DNA of 64,000 nt from Geodermatophilus marinus (GCF_003428645.1 NZ_QVQH01000001.1:1-64000); one strand, 5' to 3'; shown: positions 16,407 through 24,979, numbered from the stretch's first letter. Notes: a model not told the origin generated them from the sequence alone. A program made the numbers and translations.

Positions 16407-16583
16407 TCAGGTGGGCGAGCCGGGCTCCTCGTCGGCGCAGTCCGCCTCGTCCGCGACACCCGCCTCGGCGGCGCCGCACTCGGTGGTGCCGCGTTCGAGG
16501 TCGGTGTTGTCGCCGCAGCCGGCCAGCGGGCCGGCGAGGGCCCCGGTGAGGGCCAGGGCGGCGAGGAGACGCTTGAGGTCCAT
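16407..16583 (-). CDS. Small lipoprotein
   Basis: 58 aa. A signal peptide with Lys/Arg (MDLKRLL) and hydrophobic core ends in the lipobox LAGC, with Cys23 the predicted lipidated residue. The mature part is about 35 residues, acidic, with two further Cys residues (TTECGAA and EADCADEE) that could form a disulfide. Function unknown. It ends 34 bp upstream of the FAD oxidoreductase on the same strand. Confidence 0.65.
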   Translation of the reverse strand: MDLKRLLAALALTGALAGPLAGCGDNTDLERGTTECGAAEAGVADEADCADEEPGSPT

Positions 16584-16698
16584 GGGGCTTCTGCTGCCCA
16601 CTGCGGGCCGGACGTGAACCCCGGCCGCCCCACCGGCCCCGGGCGTCCCGCCGACCTGCGGGAACCGGGCGGGAGTCCACGAGATCACCTGCGTGCCG

Positions 16699-16776
16699 TT
16701 GTCACGACCGGGTCACGGCCATTACTTTCCGTGTGTCTGAGGGGGCGCTCAGTCACCGAAATGGGTGACACCCCCC
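16699..16776 (+). promoter_or_regulatory. Promoter with GTCAC repeats and structured leader of the NlpC/P60 gene
   Basis: A -35-like TTGTCA (16699-16704) and -10-like TTACTT (16722-16727) are 17 bp apart. Two GTCAC direct repeats start 11 bp apart (16701 and 16712), resembling MtrA boxes. The downstream leader can fold: CTGAG/CTCAG (16737-16752), or an outer GGGGG/CCCCC (16741-16745/16771-16775) enclosing GTCACC/GGTGAC (16752-16757/16764-16769). Confidence 0.5.
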
Positions 16777-16865
16777 GGACGCCGCCGGCCGCGCCGGGCG
16801 CTTGCCGCCCGGACCGTCAGCCCACCGGTAGGCGGCTCGAGGGAGTGAGGGAGAGCCGCCGTCCC

Positions 16866-17915
16866 ATGGCGACGCCGCGTACCGCCGCCCGGCTGACCGC
16901 CGCCCTGGCGGTCACCCTGTCCGTCGCGCTCCTCCCGGCGCCGGCCGGGGCCGAGGAGCCGGGCACCGCGCAGGAGGCGGCCGCCCTGGTGGCCGCCCGC
17001 GGGCACGCCCTCGAGGCGGTCACCGAGCAGTTCAACGAGGCCCGCGAGGTCCTCCGCGCCGAGCAGGCCGCCGCCGAGCAGGCCGCCGCGGAGGTGCAGG
17101 AGGCCGCCGCCGCGGCCGCCGCGGCGCGCGAGCAGGTGCGCGGCATCGCGCGCACCGCCTACACCGGCGAGAGCATGGGCTCGCTGCAGGCGCTCATGAC
17201 CAGCGACTCGGCGGACGAGTTCGTCAACCGCGTCGGTCTGCTGCAGACCGTCGCCGGGCACCAGAACGCCCTCCTCGGCCAGGCGGCGGCCGCCGGGGAG
17301 GCCGCGGCCGCGGCCCAGGCCGTCGCCGACCGGGCGGCCGGCGAGGCGCAGCAGCAGTACGACGCCGTCGCCGCCCAGCAGTCCGCGCTCGAGGCCGAGA
17401 TCGCCGCCTACCAGGCGGACTTCGCCCGCCTCTCGGCCGAGGAGCGGCGGGCCGCGGTGGAGCTGGCCGCCACCCACGCGGTCGGTGGGGAGGAGGAGCG
17501 GGCCAGCCGCTCGGCGGCTCGCGAGGAGCCCGCGCCGTCGGCCCCGGTGGTGGCCGACAGCGGGGCCGCCCAGACGGCGGTCGACACCGCGATGGCCCAG
17601 CGGGGCAAGCCCTACGTGTGGGCGGCGTCGGGCCCGGGCTCCTACGACTGCTCGGGGCTGGTGCAGTACGCCTTCGCCGCCGCCGGCATCCGCCTCCCGC
17701 ACTCGAGCCGGATGCAGTCGACGATGGGGCAGGCCGTCTCCCGCGCCGACCTGCGCCCCGGTGACCTGGTGTTCTTCTACAACCCGGTCAGCCACGTGGG
17801 CATCTACATCGGCAACGGGCAGATGGTGCACGCGCCCACCTCGGGGGACGTGGTGAAGGTCGCCGGCATCGACGTGATGGGCAGCTACGCCGGGGCCCGC
17901 CGCATCGCCGCCTGA
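16866..17915 (+). CDS. Secreted NlpC/P60 peptidoglycan endopeptidase (RipA-like)
   Basis: 349 aa. Sec signal peptide 1-29 (cleavage near PAGAEE). Ala/Glu/Gln-rich coiled coil about 32-200, as in RipA/CwlO-type hydrolases where it mediates FtsX or autoinhibitory contacts. Linker, then NlpC/P60 domain 237-349 with catalytic Cys262 (YDCSGL), His310 (SHVGIYIG) and third residue His322 (MVHAP). It cuts D-Glu-meso-DAP bonds in stem peptides during cell separation. The ATG is chosen for the signal peptide; a purine-rich GAGGGAGTGAGGGAGAG stretch precedes it. A 280-bp upstream region holds a promoter-like site with GTCAC repeats. Confidence 0.93.
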   Translation: MATPRTAARLTAALAVTLSVALLPAPAGAEEPGTAQEAAALVAARGHALEAVTEQFNEAREVLRAEQAAAEQAAAEVQEAAAAAAAAREQVRGIARTAYTGESMGSLQALMTSDSADEFVNRVGLLQTVAGHQNALLGQAAAAGEAAAAAQAVADRAAGEAQQQYDAVAAQQSALEAEIAAYQADFARLSAEERRAAVELAATHAVGGEEERASRSAAREEPAPSAPVVADSGAAQTAVDTAMAQRGKPYVWAASGPGSYDCSGLVQYAFAAAGIRLPHSSRMQSTMGQAVSRADLRPGDLVFFYNPVSHVGIYIGNGQMVHAPTSGDVVKVAGIDVMGSYAGARRIAA

Positions 17916-17934
17916 CGGGCCGCCCGCGCGGTGT

Positions 17935-17958
17935 GCGCCGGCCGTCGCGGACCGGCGC
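17935..17958 (+). terminator. Hairpin terminator after the NlpC/P60 gene
   Basis: GCGCCGG (17935-17941) and CCGGCGC (17952-17958) form a 7-bp G/C stem with a 10-nt loop, 20 bp after the stop codon. Confidence 0.5.
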
Positions 17959-18030
17959 GCGTTGACGCCCGCGCGCGGATGGTGAACACTGCTCTCGTAT
18001 CTGATCAGTGCTCACAGCGAGGAGGCGGTC

Positions 18031-18408
18031 GTGGCGCAGACCTGGCAGTGGGCCTGGGCGCTCGTGGCGTTCGGGGCGGAGCTGGCGGCCCTCGGTGCGC
18101 TGGCGTGGTGGGGCGCCACGACCGGCGGGACGACCGCGTTGCGGTGGGTGCTGGCGATCGGCCTGCCGCTCGCCGTCGCGGCGGCCTGGGGGCTGTTCGC
18201 CGCGCCGCAGGCGGTGGTGCAGGTCCTCGTCCTGGCCGTCCTGACCAAGGTCGTCGTCTTCGGCGCCGCCGTCCTGGCCCTGCTGGGCGCGGGGGCGCCC
18301 CGGCTGGCCGCCGTCCTCGCCGTCGCGGCGGTGCTCGGCACCGTGCTCTCCGGGCCGCTGACCGCCCAGCAGCCGCCGGACCCGGTCAGCGCCCCGGCGG
18401 TCCGCTGA
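18031..18408 (+). CDS. YrdB family membrane protein (DUF2568)
   Basis: 125 aa, four hydrophobic segments. The WGLFAAPQA motif between TM2 and TM3 is the hallmark of the YrdB/DUF2568 family, of unknown function. The GTG start is preceded by GAGGAGG. Its 3' end overlaps the convergent hypothetical gene by 23 bp. Confidence 0.82.
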   Translation: MAQTWQWAWALVAFGAELAALGALAWWGATTGGTTALRWVLAIGLPLAVAAAWGLFAAPQAVVQVLVLAVLTKVVVFGAAVLALLGAGAPRLAAVLAVAAVLGTVLSGPLTAQQPPDPVSAPAVR

Positions 18409-18952
18409 CCTGCTGCAGCAGGCCCCAGACGAAGCGCGCCCGCACGCCACCCGGCAGCTCCACCTCCCAGCGGGTGACCACGCCCGGGTCCACGCCGCGC
18501 GCGCCGGGCAGGCCCACCACGTCGTCGAGCACGTGCTCCCAGACCAGCAGCCGGCCGGCGCTCGCGCGGGGGACGGGGGAGCCGGGCGCCCGGACCAGGT
18601 GCTCCTCGAGCACCGACCCGCCCGGGCCGGTCAGCACCTCCCAGGACAGGTGCGGCCACAGCGGCAGCGGCCAGCGGCGCACCTGCAGGTCCAGGTCGCC
18701 GAACCGGCGGTCGGCCACCTGCGCGGCGGGTCCGAGGACGGCGGTGCGCAGGGCCAGCCCCCGAGGGGCCCGGCGCGAGTGCTGGAGCCCCTGCCAGCGG
18801 GTCTGCGCGGCGTGCGCCTCGGCCCGGGTGGCCCCCAGCCGGGGCAACGCCTCGGCAACCAGGTCGGGGCGCAGGTCGGCCATCCGGCGCAGCAGCACGA
18901 GGCAGAACTCCCGCCGCGCCAGACCCCGCACGACCGACGACCCTGCCAGCAT
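18386..18952 (-). CDS. Hypothetical protein
   Basis: 188 aa, mixed alpha/beta, no signal peptide. Leu/Arg-rich N-terminus ([30 protein letters not shown]) then a strand-rich segment with [21 protein letters not shown] and [18 protein letters not shown]. Family not recognised. The start ATG is only 6 bp from the divergent GTG of the ASCH gene, so a shared, very compact control region or leaderless transcripts are implied. Met23 is an alternative start. Confidence 0.6.
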   Translation of the reverse strand: MLAGSSVVRGLARREFCLVLLRRMADLRPDLVAEALPRLGATRAEAHAAQTRWQGLQHSRRAPRGLALRTAVLGPAAQVADRRFGDLDLQVRRWPLPLWPHLSWEVLTGPGGSVLEEHLVRAPGSPVPRASAGRLLVWEHVLDDVVGLPGARGVDPGVVTRWEVELPGGVRARFVWGLLQQVSGPPGR

Positions 18953-18958
18953 CCGGGC

Positions 18959-19552
18959 GTGCTCATCCCACCGGCCACCGCGGCGGCCATCATGGACGGC
19001 GCCGTCACGCTCGCCTTCCGCCGCTGGGACCGGCCCCGGGTGCGGCCGGGTGGCACCCAGCGGACGTCGGCCGGCGTCGTCGAGTTCGGCGAGGTCGTCG
19101 AGGTCGACCCCGGTGCCCTCACCGAGGCCGACGCCGCAGCCGCCGGCGTGCCGTCGCTGGCGCAGCTGCTGCGGCTGCTCGAGCGGCGGGGCGGTGCGCA
19201 CGTCTACCGGGTCCGGGTGCGCGGGGCGGGGGCCGACCCGCGGGTGGTGCTGCGCGAGCAGGAGCAGCTGACCGCCGCCGACCGCGCCGCCATCGACGCC
19301 CGGCTGGCCCGGTGGGACGCGGCGTCCCGGTCCGGCCCGTGGACCCGCGCGGTGCTGGCGCTCGTCGCGGAACGTCCCGGGGTGCGGGCGCCCGACCTCG
19401 CGGCGACCCTGGGGCGGGAGGTGCTCCCGTTCAAGCGGGACGTCCGCAAGCTGAAGGAGATCGGCCTCACCCGCAGCCTAGCCGTCGGGTACGAGCTGTC
19501 CCCTCGGGGCCGCGCCTACCTCTCCCGCGGCGGTGGGACCATGGGCCGGTGA
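18959..19552 (+). CDS. ASCH-like domain protein with C-terminal winged helix
   Basis: 197 aa. Residues 1-100 resemble an ASCH (PUA-like) domain: [22 protein letters not shown] followed by [13 protein letters not shown], typical of actinobacterial ASCH proteins that bind RNA or nucleotides. Residues 110-190 look like a winged helix ([19 protein letters not shown] then [14 protein letters not shown]). The GTG at 18959 is preferred over ATG 18992 because it keeps the PPAT helix. No ribosome binding site, so a leaderless mRNA is possible. The stop overlaps the next GTG start (GTGA). Confidence 0.7.
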   Translation: MLIPPATAAAIMDGAVTLAFRRWDRPRVRPGGTQRTSAGVVEFGEVVEVDPGALTEADAAAAGVPSLAQLLRLLERRGGAHVYRVRVRGAGADPRVVLREQEQLTAADRAAIDARLARWDAASRSGPWTRAVLALVAERPGVRAPDLAATLGREVLPFKRDVRKLKEIGLTRSLAVGYELSPRGRAYLSRGGGTMGR

Positions 19553-19875
19553 CCCCCCGCGCCACCGCCCTCGCCTTCCGCGCCGTCGCCCTCGCCGAGG
19601 CGTGCTCCTGGGTCGGGCTGCTGTTCGGCATGTTCGTCAAGTGGGTGCTCGGCACGTCCGAGCGCGGCGTGCAGATCTTCGGGCCGATCCACGGCGGCAT
19701 CTTCATCGCCTACGTCGTGCTCGCCGTCGTGGCCGCCCGGGTGCTGCGCTGGGAGCCGCGCACCACGCTGCTCGCCCTCGCCGCCTCGGTCCCGCCCCTG
19801 GCCACCCTGTGGTTCGACCGGTGGGCCACCCGCACCGGCCGGCTCCCGCTGCCGGAGCCCGTGCCCACGTCCTGA
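19549..19875 (+). CDS. DUF3817 membrane protein
   Basis: 108 aa, three hydrophobic segments. The FRAVALAEACSWVGLLFGMF start and the IFGPIHGGIFIAYVV core with its conserved His match the DUF3817 (YdzA-like) integral membrane family of unknown function. The GTG overlaps the ASCH stop, so it is translationally coupled to it. Confidence 0.83.
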   Translation: MTPRATALAFRAVALAEACSWVGLLFGMFVKWVLGTSERGVQIFGPIHGGIFIAYVVLAVVAARVLRWEPRTTLLALAASVPPLATLWFDRWATRTGRLPLPEPVPTS

Positions 19876-19911
19876 GCCGCGGGACGCCGGCCCCCTCGCT
19901 ACCGTCCCGGC

Positions 19912-21237
19912 ATGCCCGAGCCCGTCCTGCCGTCCACCGCCCGCACGCTGCTGGCCCGCACCGCGCGGGTGCAGCGCGACAGCCGCGCGCCGTCCCTCGT
20001 GGCCGGCGTGGTGCGCGACGGCGGGCTGGCCTGGTCGGCCGGCCGCGGCGACGTCCCCGAGCCGCACGCGGACGTGCAGTACCGGCTGGGCTCGATCAGC
20101 AAGACGGTCACCGCGGTGGCGGTGCTGCGGCTGCGCGACGAGGGCCGCGTGCACCTCGACGACCCGCTGGAGCGGCACGTGCCCGGCACGCCGCTGCGGG
20201 ACCGGACGGTCGGCCAGCTGCTGGCGCACGTGGCCGGCGCGGCGGCCGAGAGCCCGGGTGGCTGGTGGGAGCGCACCCCCGGCGGTCGGCTGGAGGAGCT
20301 CGCCCTGGCCGAGGAGCACGTCGTCCTCGGTGCCGCCCGCCGGTTCCACTACTCCAACCTCGGGTTCGGCCTGCTCGGCGAGCTGGTGGCCCGGCTGCGG
20401 GGCCGGTCCTGGGAGGACGTCGTCCGCGCCGAGGTGCTGGAGCCGCTGGGCATGGCCCGCACCACGCCGCGGCCGGCGGCCCCCGCGGCCGAGGGCCACG
20501 CGGTGCACCCGTGGGCCGACGTCGTCCTCCCCGAGCCCGAGCACGACGCCGGGGTGATGGCCGCCGCCGGCCAGCTGTGGGCGACCCTCGCCGACCTCGG
20601 CCGCTTCGCCGCCTTCCTGCTCGGCGACACCGGCGACGTGCTCGACCCCGCCACCCTGGAGGAGATGACCGTGCCGGCCGGCGTGGACCCGTCCGCTCCG
20701 GGGTGGTCGGCCTACGGGCTGGGCCTGCAGGTGCTGCGGGTGGACGGCCGCACCCTGGTCGGCCACGGCGGCTCGATGCCCGGCTTCCTGGCCGGGGTCT
20801 TCGTCGACCGGGAGGAGCAGGCGGGCGCCGTGTCGCTGGCGAACACGACCAGCGGCCTGGACCCGCTGCTGCCCGGCCTGCTCGCCGACCTGCGCGCGGC
20901 CGAGCCGCGGGTGGTGGAGCCGTGGCGGCCCTCGCCGCCCGCCCTGCCGCTGGAGACGCTCGGCATCTGGTACTGGGGGCCGGCGCCGCACGTCCTGCGC
21001 GCGCTGCCCGGCGGGCTGCTGCACCTGGGCCCGCTACCGGGCCGGGCGGGGCGGGCCAGCCGGTTCGCCCGCCGGGACGACGGCACGTGGGTGGGCCTGG
21101 AGGGCTACTACGCCGGCGAGCCGCTGCGGATCGCCGAGGACCACCTGGACCTCGGGACCTTCGTGTTCACCCGCGAGCCCTACGACCCGACCGCCCCGGT
21201 GCCCGGCGGCGTCGACGAGGGCGGCTGGCGGGCCTGA
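19912..21237 (+). CDS. Serine hydrolase, class C beta-lactamase family
   Basis: 441 aa. The catalytic SxxK is Ser61-I-S-Lys64 (LGSISKTVTA), the second motif Tyr147-Ser-Asn149 (HYSNLGF), and the third is the HGG of LVGHGGSMPG. There is no signal peptide, so it is a cytoplasmic esterase/peptidase-like member and not a secreted lactamase. A C-terminal ~100-residue beta-rich domain follows. The substrate is unknown; relatives include D-aminopeptidases and esterases. It starts 36 bp after DUF3817 with its own ATG. Confidence 0.88.
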   Translation: MPEPVLPSTARTLLARTARVQRDSRAPSLVAGVVRDGGLAWSAGRGDVPEPHADVQYRLGSISKTVTAVAVLRLRDEGRVHLDDPLERHVPGTPLRDRTVGQLLAHVAGAAAESPGGWWERTPGGRLEELALAEEHVVLGAARRFHYSNLGFGLLGELVARLRGRSWEDVVRAEVLEPLGMARTTPRPAAPAAEGHAVHPWADVVLPEPEHDAGVMAAAGQLWATLADLGRFAAFLLGDTGDVLDPATLEEMTVPAGVDPSAPGWSAYGLGLQVLRVDGRTLVGHGGSMPGFLAGVFVDREEQAGAVSLANTTSGLDPLLPGLLADLRAAEPRVVEPWRPSPPALPLETLGIWYWGPAPHVLRALPGGLLHLGPLPGRAGRASRFARRDDGTWVGLEGYYAGEPLRIAEDHLDLGTFVFTREPYDPTAPVPGGVDEGGWRA

Positions 21238-21262
21238 GCCCGGCGGGTGCTGCGGGCTCCGG

Positions 21263-21781
21263 TCAGGCCCGGTCGAAGGCGTCCATCGTCGTCTTCACCA
21301 CCGCGGCGTAGGCCACGTGCGGGACGACGTCGCTGGCCCAGTCGGTGGCCGACCACGACCGCGGGTCGGTGATGCCCAGGACGGTCATCGGCCCGTTGGC
21401 GGCCACCAGCACGCCGAGGGTGGTGAGCAGCGTGCCCACCAGTGGCTGGGACCGGTAGCCGGCCGCCCGCACCAGGCCCACGGCGACCCCGACGCCCACG
21501 CCGGCGGCCAGCCCGGTCATCGGGCCGAGGCCCTGCACCCGGTTCTGGCGGGTCTCCTCGTCGCCGGGGATGCCGACGTGCGCCTTCTCCGCCAGCTTCT
21601 CGACGGTCCGCTCGGGCGTGGAGCTGCTGCCCCGCCCACGCACCACCATGTCGAGGTAGGTCACGGCGTTGAGGGCGGTCGTGCCGGCGGCGCCGGCGGC
21701 GGCCCCGCGCAGTGCCCAGCCGAGCACGCTGATGCCGCGCCGGCCCGTGCCGAGGGTCCCGATCGGGGTCTGCTTCGCCAT
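21263..21781 (-). CDS. Conserved actinobacterial membrane protein
   Basis: 172 aa with Gly/Ala-rich hydrophobic segments (ALRGAAAGAAGTTALNAVTYLD; GLAAGVGVGVAVGLVRAAG; LLTTLGVLVAANGPM), suggesting glycine-zipper membrane packing, and a soluble loop (STPERTVEKLAEKAH) between them. I know the family only as conserved hypothetical. It is divergent from the DUF3253 gene, and convergent with the serine hydrolase (25 bp apart). Confidence 0.7.
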   Translation of the reverse strand: MAKQTPIGTLGTGRRGISVLGWALRGAAAGAAGTTALNAVTYLDMVVRGRGSSSTPERTVEKLAEKAHVGIPGDEETRQNRVQGLGPMTGLAAGVGVGVAVGLVRAAGYRSQPLVGTLLTTLGVLVAANGPMTVLGITDPRSWSATDWASDVVPHVAYAAVVKTTMDAFDRA

Positions 21782-21848
21782 GGCGCGCCCCTACCCCGCG
21801 GCCCGGCCGGCCACGCCGGACGTCGCGCCGGTGGCGCACCCTGGGGCC

Positions 21849-22121
21849 GTGGACGACCTGGACGACCTGGACGCCCGGCTCGAGAGCGCGATCGAGCAGC
21901 TGCTCGCCGCGCGCCGGGAGGGGGCCTCGGTCTGCCCGTCGGAGGCCGCCCGCGTCGTCGACCCCGCCGGTTGGCGGGCGGTGATGCCGGCCGCGCGGGC
22001 CGCCGCCGGCCGGCTGGCGGCGGCGGGCCGCGTGGAGGTCACCCAGGGCGGCCGCGTGGTGGACGTGGCCACCGCCCGCGGGCCGGTGCGGGTGCGCCGC
22101 GCCGTGCGGGATCCGTCCTGA
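21849..22121 (+). CDS. DUF3253 protein
   Basis: 90 aa. The core LESAIEQLLAARREGASVCPSEAARVVDPAGWRAVMPAARAAA, then GRVEVTQGGRVVDV, is the DUF3253 winged-helix-like domain (often mis-annotated as SAM-tRNA ribosyltransferase). The GTG at 21849 is preferred over ATG 21780, which would begin inside the start codon of the divergent gene and add a disordered Pro/Ala head. Small, probably nucleic-acid binding, function unknown. Confidence 0.78.
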   Translation: MDDLDDLDARLESAIEQLLAARREGASVCPSEAARVVDPAGWRAVMPAARAAAGRLAAAGRVEVTQGGRVVDVATARGPVRVRRAVRDPS

Positions 22122-22157
22122 GGAGGCGGCCGGCCGGGTGGCACCGGCCGGCTCGGC

Positions 22158-22646
22158 TCAGGCGTCGCCGGCCGGCTCCGGTCCGGCGGCGCGGTCCAGC
22201 AGCGGCGCGACCCGGTGGTCGACCAGCCGGCGCAGCGCCAGCGCGGTGTCGGTGCGCTGCACCCCCGGGATGGCCAGGACCTGCTCGGTGATCCGCCACA
22301 GGTCGTCGGCGTCGGTGGCGACCACCCGCACGAGCAGGTCGGCTACCCCCGAGAGGGCGGTCACCTCCAGCACCTCCGGGATCCCGGCCAGCGCCTCGCC
22401 GACGTCGGCCAGGCTGCGCTGCACCACCTGCACCGTCACGTAGGCGCCGAGGCGGTACCCCAGCGCCTCCGGCCGGACCCGGTGGTCGAAGGGGGCGAGC
22501 ACCCCGCCGGCCTCGAGGCGTGCCAGCCGGGTCTGCACCGTGTTGCGGGCCAGCCCCAGCCGCTGGGAGAGCGCCATGACGGTGGCGCGCGGGTCCTCGG
22601 TCAGGGCCCGGATCAGCCGCGCGTCGGTGGCGTCGAGGGCCGGCAC
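22158..22646 (-). CDS. Lrp/AsnC-family regulator (BkdR-like)
   Basis: 162 aa from GTG 22646; an ATG at 22688 would add 14 residues and bring the start within 3 bp of a 29-bp dyad. The N-terminal HTH (LDATDARLIRALTEDPRATVMALSQRLGLARNTVQTRLARLE) and the C-terminal RAM ligand-binding domain (GAYVTVQV, GIPEVLEVTALSGVADLLVRVVATD) are both complete. It is divergent from the branched-chain 2-oxoacid dehydrogenase operon, the classic place of BkdR, which senses branched-chain amino or keto acids. Local control of that operon is inferred from position and from the TGCGCAA/TTGCGCA dyad. Confidence 0.9.
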   Translation of the reverse strand: MPALDATDARLIRALTEDPRATVMALSQRLGLARNTVQTRLARLEAGGVLAPFDHRVRPEALGYRLGAYVTVQVVQRSLADVGEALAGIPEVLEVTALSGVADLLVRVVATDADDLWRITEQVLAIPGVQRTDTALALRRLVDHRVAPLLDRAAGPEPAGDA

Positions 22647-22690
22647 GGTGCTCAGTCTGACACGCGGCGGCACCCTCGCACCGGTCATGG

Positions 22691-22719
22691 TGCGCAATAC
22701 GATCTCGTGACCTTGCGCA
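22691..22719. promoter_or_regulatory. Candidate Lrp/BkdR operator
   Basis: TGCGCAA-N15-TTGCGCA, a perfect 7-bp dyad 29 bp across, centred in the control region between the Lrp-type gene and the 2-oxoacid dehydrogenase operon. The arm-to-arm spacing of about two helical turns (22 bp) suits a dimer of HTH dimers. Confidence 0.6.
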
Positions 22720-22860
22720 GATCTGCCGGGAGGTGTGTTCTCACCGGAGGCCGGTCCGTGCCACCATGGGTGTGAGTGGTGCCACACCCCGGTGCCGCGA
22801 CACGTCCAGTACCGCCCGCCGGTGACCCCGGCCGCGGCGGCCGACGGCGAGGAGATGCCC

Positions 22861-24000
22861 GTGAGTGTGTCGAGCGCGACCACCGAGGTGGTCGACCCCG
22901 TCCCGGGGGCCGACGCCCCCCACCTCCCCCAGCAGCCCGACCTCGTCCAGCTCCTCACCCCCGAGGGCGAGCGGGTGGAGCACCCCGAGTACCCGCTGGA
23001 GGTCGGCGACGAGGAACTGCGCGACCTCTACCGCGACCTGGTGCTGGTCCGCCGGTGGGACGTCGAGGCCACCGCGCTGCAGCGCCAGGGCGAGCTGGGC
23101 ATCTGGGCCTCGCTGCTCGGCCAGGAGGCCGCCCAGATCGGTGCCGGCCGCGCGCTGCAGCCGGACGACACGGCCTTCCCCACCTACCGCGAGCACGGCG
23201 TGGCCTGGACGCGGGGAGTGGACCCGCTCGAGGTCATCAGCCTGTTCCGCGGCGTGGACAACGGCGGCTGGGACCCGGTCGCCACCGGCTTCAACCTCTA
23301 CACCGTCGTCATCGGCGCCCAGTGCCTGCACGCCACCGGGTACGCGATGGGCCTGCAGCGCGACGGCGCCGAGACCGCGGCGCTGGCGTTCCTCGGCGAC
23401 GGCGCCACCAGCCAGGGCGAGGTCAACGAGGCGATGATCTGGGCGGCCAGCTTCTCGGCCCCCGTCGTCTTCTTCTGCCAGAACAACCAGTACGCGATCA
23501 GCGTGCCGCTGGAGCGGCAGACCCGGGTGCCGCTGTACCAGCGCGCCGCGGGCTTCGGCTTCCCCGGCGTGCGGGTCGACGGCAACGACGTCCTCGCCGT
23601 CCTCGCGGTGACGCGGGCGGCCCTGGCCGCCGCCCGCGACGGCCAGGGCCCCACGTTCATCGAGGCCTTCACCTACCGCATGGGCGCGCACACCACCTCC
23701 GACGACCCCACCCGCTACCGGCTGGCGAGCGAGCTGGAGGAGTGGAAGCTGCGCGACCCGATCGCCCGCCTCAAGGCGCACCTGTCCCGGTCGGGCGTCG
23801 CCGACGCCGCCTTCCTCGACTCCGTCGAGGCCGAGGCCGAGGAGCTCGCCGCCCGGATCCGGCGCGGCACCACCGAGATGCCCGACCCGCCGGGGACGGC
23901 GATGTTCGACCACGTGTACGCCGAGCAGACCCCGCACCTGGCGCAGCAGCGGGCCGACTTCGCGGCCTACCAGGCGAGCTTCGAGGAGGCCGGCCGGTGA
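22861..24000 (+). CDS. bkdA: Branched-chain 2-oxoacid dehydrogenase E1 alpha
   Basis: 379 aa. The thiamine-diphosphate motif runs from GDG (179-181) to NN (208-209), with the family's YREHGVAW and RMGAHTTSDDPTRYR segments. The second, typical of branched-chain E1a, covers the phosphorylation-loop region. With E1b it decarboxylates 2-oxoacids from Val, Leu and Ile and passes the acyl group to E2. Start: GTG 22861, because CGAGGAG lies six bases before it; the ATG at 22855 would touch the ribosome binding site. First gene of a three-gene operon. Pyruvate cannot be excluded as an additional substrate. Confidence 0.93.
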   Translation: MSVSSATTEVVDPVPGADAPHLPQQPDLVQLLTPEGERVEHPEYPLEVGDEELRDLYRDLVLVRRWDVEATALQRQGELGIWASLLGQEAAQIGAGRALQPDDTAFPTYREHGVAWTRGVDPLEVISLFRGVDNGGWDPVATGFNLYTVVIGAQCLHATGYAMGLQRDGAETAALAFLGDGATSQGEVNEAMIWAASFSAPVVFFCQNNQYAISVPLERQTRVPLYQRAAGFGFPGVRVDGNDVLAVLAVTRAALAAARDGQGPTFIEAFTYRMGAHTTSDDPTRYRLASELEEWKLRDPIARLKAHLSRSGVADAAFLDSVEAEAEELAARIRRGTTEMPDPPGTAMFDHVYAEQTPHLAQQRADFAAYQASFEEAGR

Positions 24001-24977
24001 GCACCCAGACCCTCACCATCGGCAAGGCCCTGAACCTGGGCCTGCGCAGGGCCATGGAGGACGACGCGAAGGTCGTGCTCATGGGGGAGGACATCGGCCG
24101 CCTCGGCGGGGTCTTCCGGATCACCGACGGTCTGCAGAAGGACTTCGGGGAGGACCGCGTCGTCGACACCCCGCTGGCCGAGGCCGGCATCCTCGGCACC
24201 GCGGTGGGCCTGGCCATGCGCGGCTACCGGCCGGTGTGCGAGATCCAGTTCGACGGCTTCGTCTTCCCCGCCTACAACCAGATCGTCACCCAGGTGGCCA
24301 AGATCCACGCCCGTTCCCGCGGGAAGCTGGCCTTGCCGATCGTCATCCGCATCCCCTTCGGCGGCGGCATCGGCGCGGTCGAGCACCACAGCGAGAGCCC
24401 CGAGGCGTACTTCGCCCACACCCCGGGCCTCAAGGTGGTCGCGGTCAGCAACCCGGTGGACGCCTACTTCGGCATCCAGCAGGCCATCGCCGCGCCCGAC
24501 CCGGTCGTCTTCCTCGAGCCCAAGCGCCGCTACTGGGAGAAGGCCGAGGTGGACACCGACGCCACCCCGGACCCGCTGTTCGCCTCCCGCGTGGTCCGCG
24601 GCGGCGACGACCTCACCCTGCTGGCCTACGGCCCGATGGTGAAGACGGCGCTGCAGGCGGCCCAGGCGGCGGAGGAGGAGGGCCGGTCGCTGGAGGTCGT
24701 GGACCTGCGCACGCTGTCGCCGCTCGACCTCGACCCGGTGGTCGAGTCGGTGCGCCGGACCGGCCGCTGCGTCGTCGTCCACGAGGCCCCGGTGACCCTC
24801 GGGCTCGGGGCGGAGATCGCCGCGCGGGTCACCGAGACCTGCTTCCACTCGCTGGAGGCCCCGGTGCTCCGGGTGGGCGGCTACGACGTGCCCTACCCCC
24901 CGTCGAAGCTCGAGGAGGAGTACCTCCCCGACCTCGACCGGGTGCTCGACACCGTCGACCGCGCGATGGAGTTCTGA
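23997..24977 (+). CDS. bkdB: Branched-chain 2-oxoacid dehydrogenase E1 beta
   Basis: 326 aa, transketolase-like pyrimidine-binding domain followed by the transketolase C-terminal domain. GEDIGRLGGVFRIT, EIQFDGFVFPAYNQIVTQ and the conserved PFGGGIGAVEHHSESPEAYF with catalytic-site His residues are all present. The GTG overlaps the E1a stop (GTGA), so it is translationally coupled and made one-to-one with it. Branched-chain rather than pyruvate preference is inferred from the HHSESPEAYF/E1a pairing and the divergent Lrp gene. Confidence 0.94.
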   Translation: MSTQTLTIGKALNLGLRRAMEDDAKVVLMGEDIGRLGGVFRITDGLQKDFGEDRVVDTPLAEAGILGTAVGLAMRGYRPVCEIQFDGFVFPAYNQIVTQVAKIHARSRGKLALPIVIRIPFGGGIGAVEHHSESPEAYFAHTPGLKVVAVSNPVDAYFGIQQAIAAPDPVVFLEPKRRYWEKAEVDTDATPDPLFASRVVRGGDDLTLLAYGPMVKTALQAAQAAEEEGRSLEVVDLRTLSPLDLDPVVESVRRTGRCVVVHEAPVTLGLGAEIAARVTETCFHSLEAPVLRVGGYDVPYPPSKLEEEYLPDLDRVLDTVDRAMEF

Positions 24978-24979
24978 CC

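Noticed and set aside
16681-16865. ydaO/yuaA c-di-AMP riboswitch before the NlpC/P60 gene
   Set aside because: The position is typical, but the conserved riboswitch segments were not seen; only simple nested hairpins and GTCAC repeats are present.
22741-23937. 398-codon minus-strand frame opposite bkdA
   Set aside because: Antisense shadow of an E1 alpha gene with intact thiamine motif; Val/Gly/His-rich and featureless.
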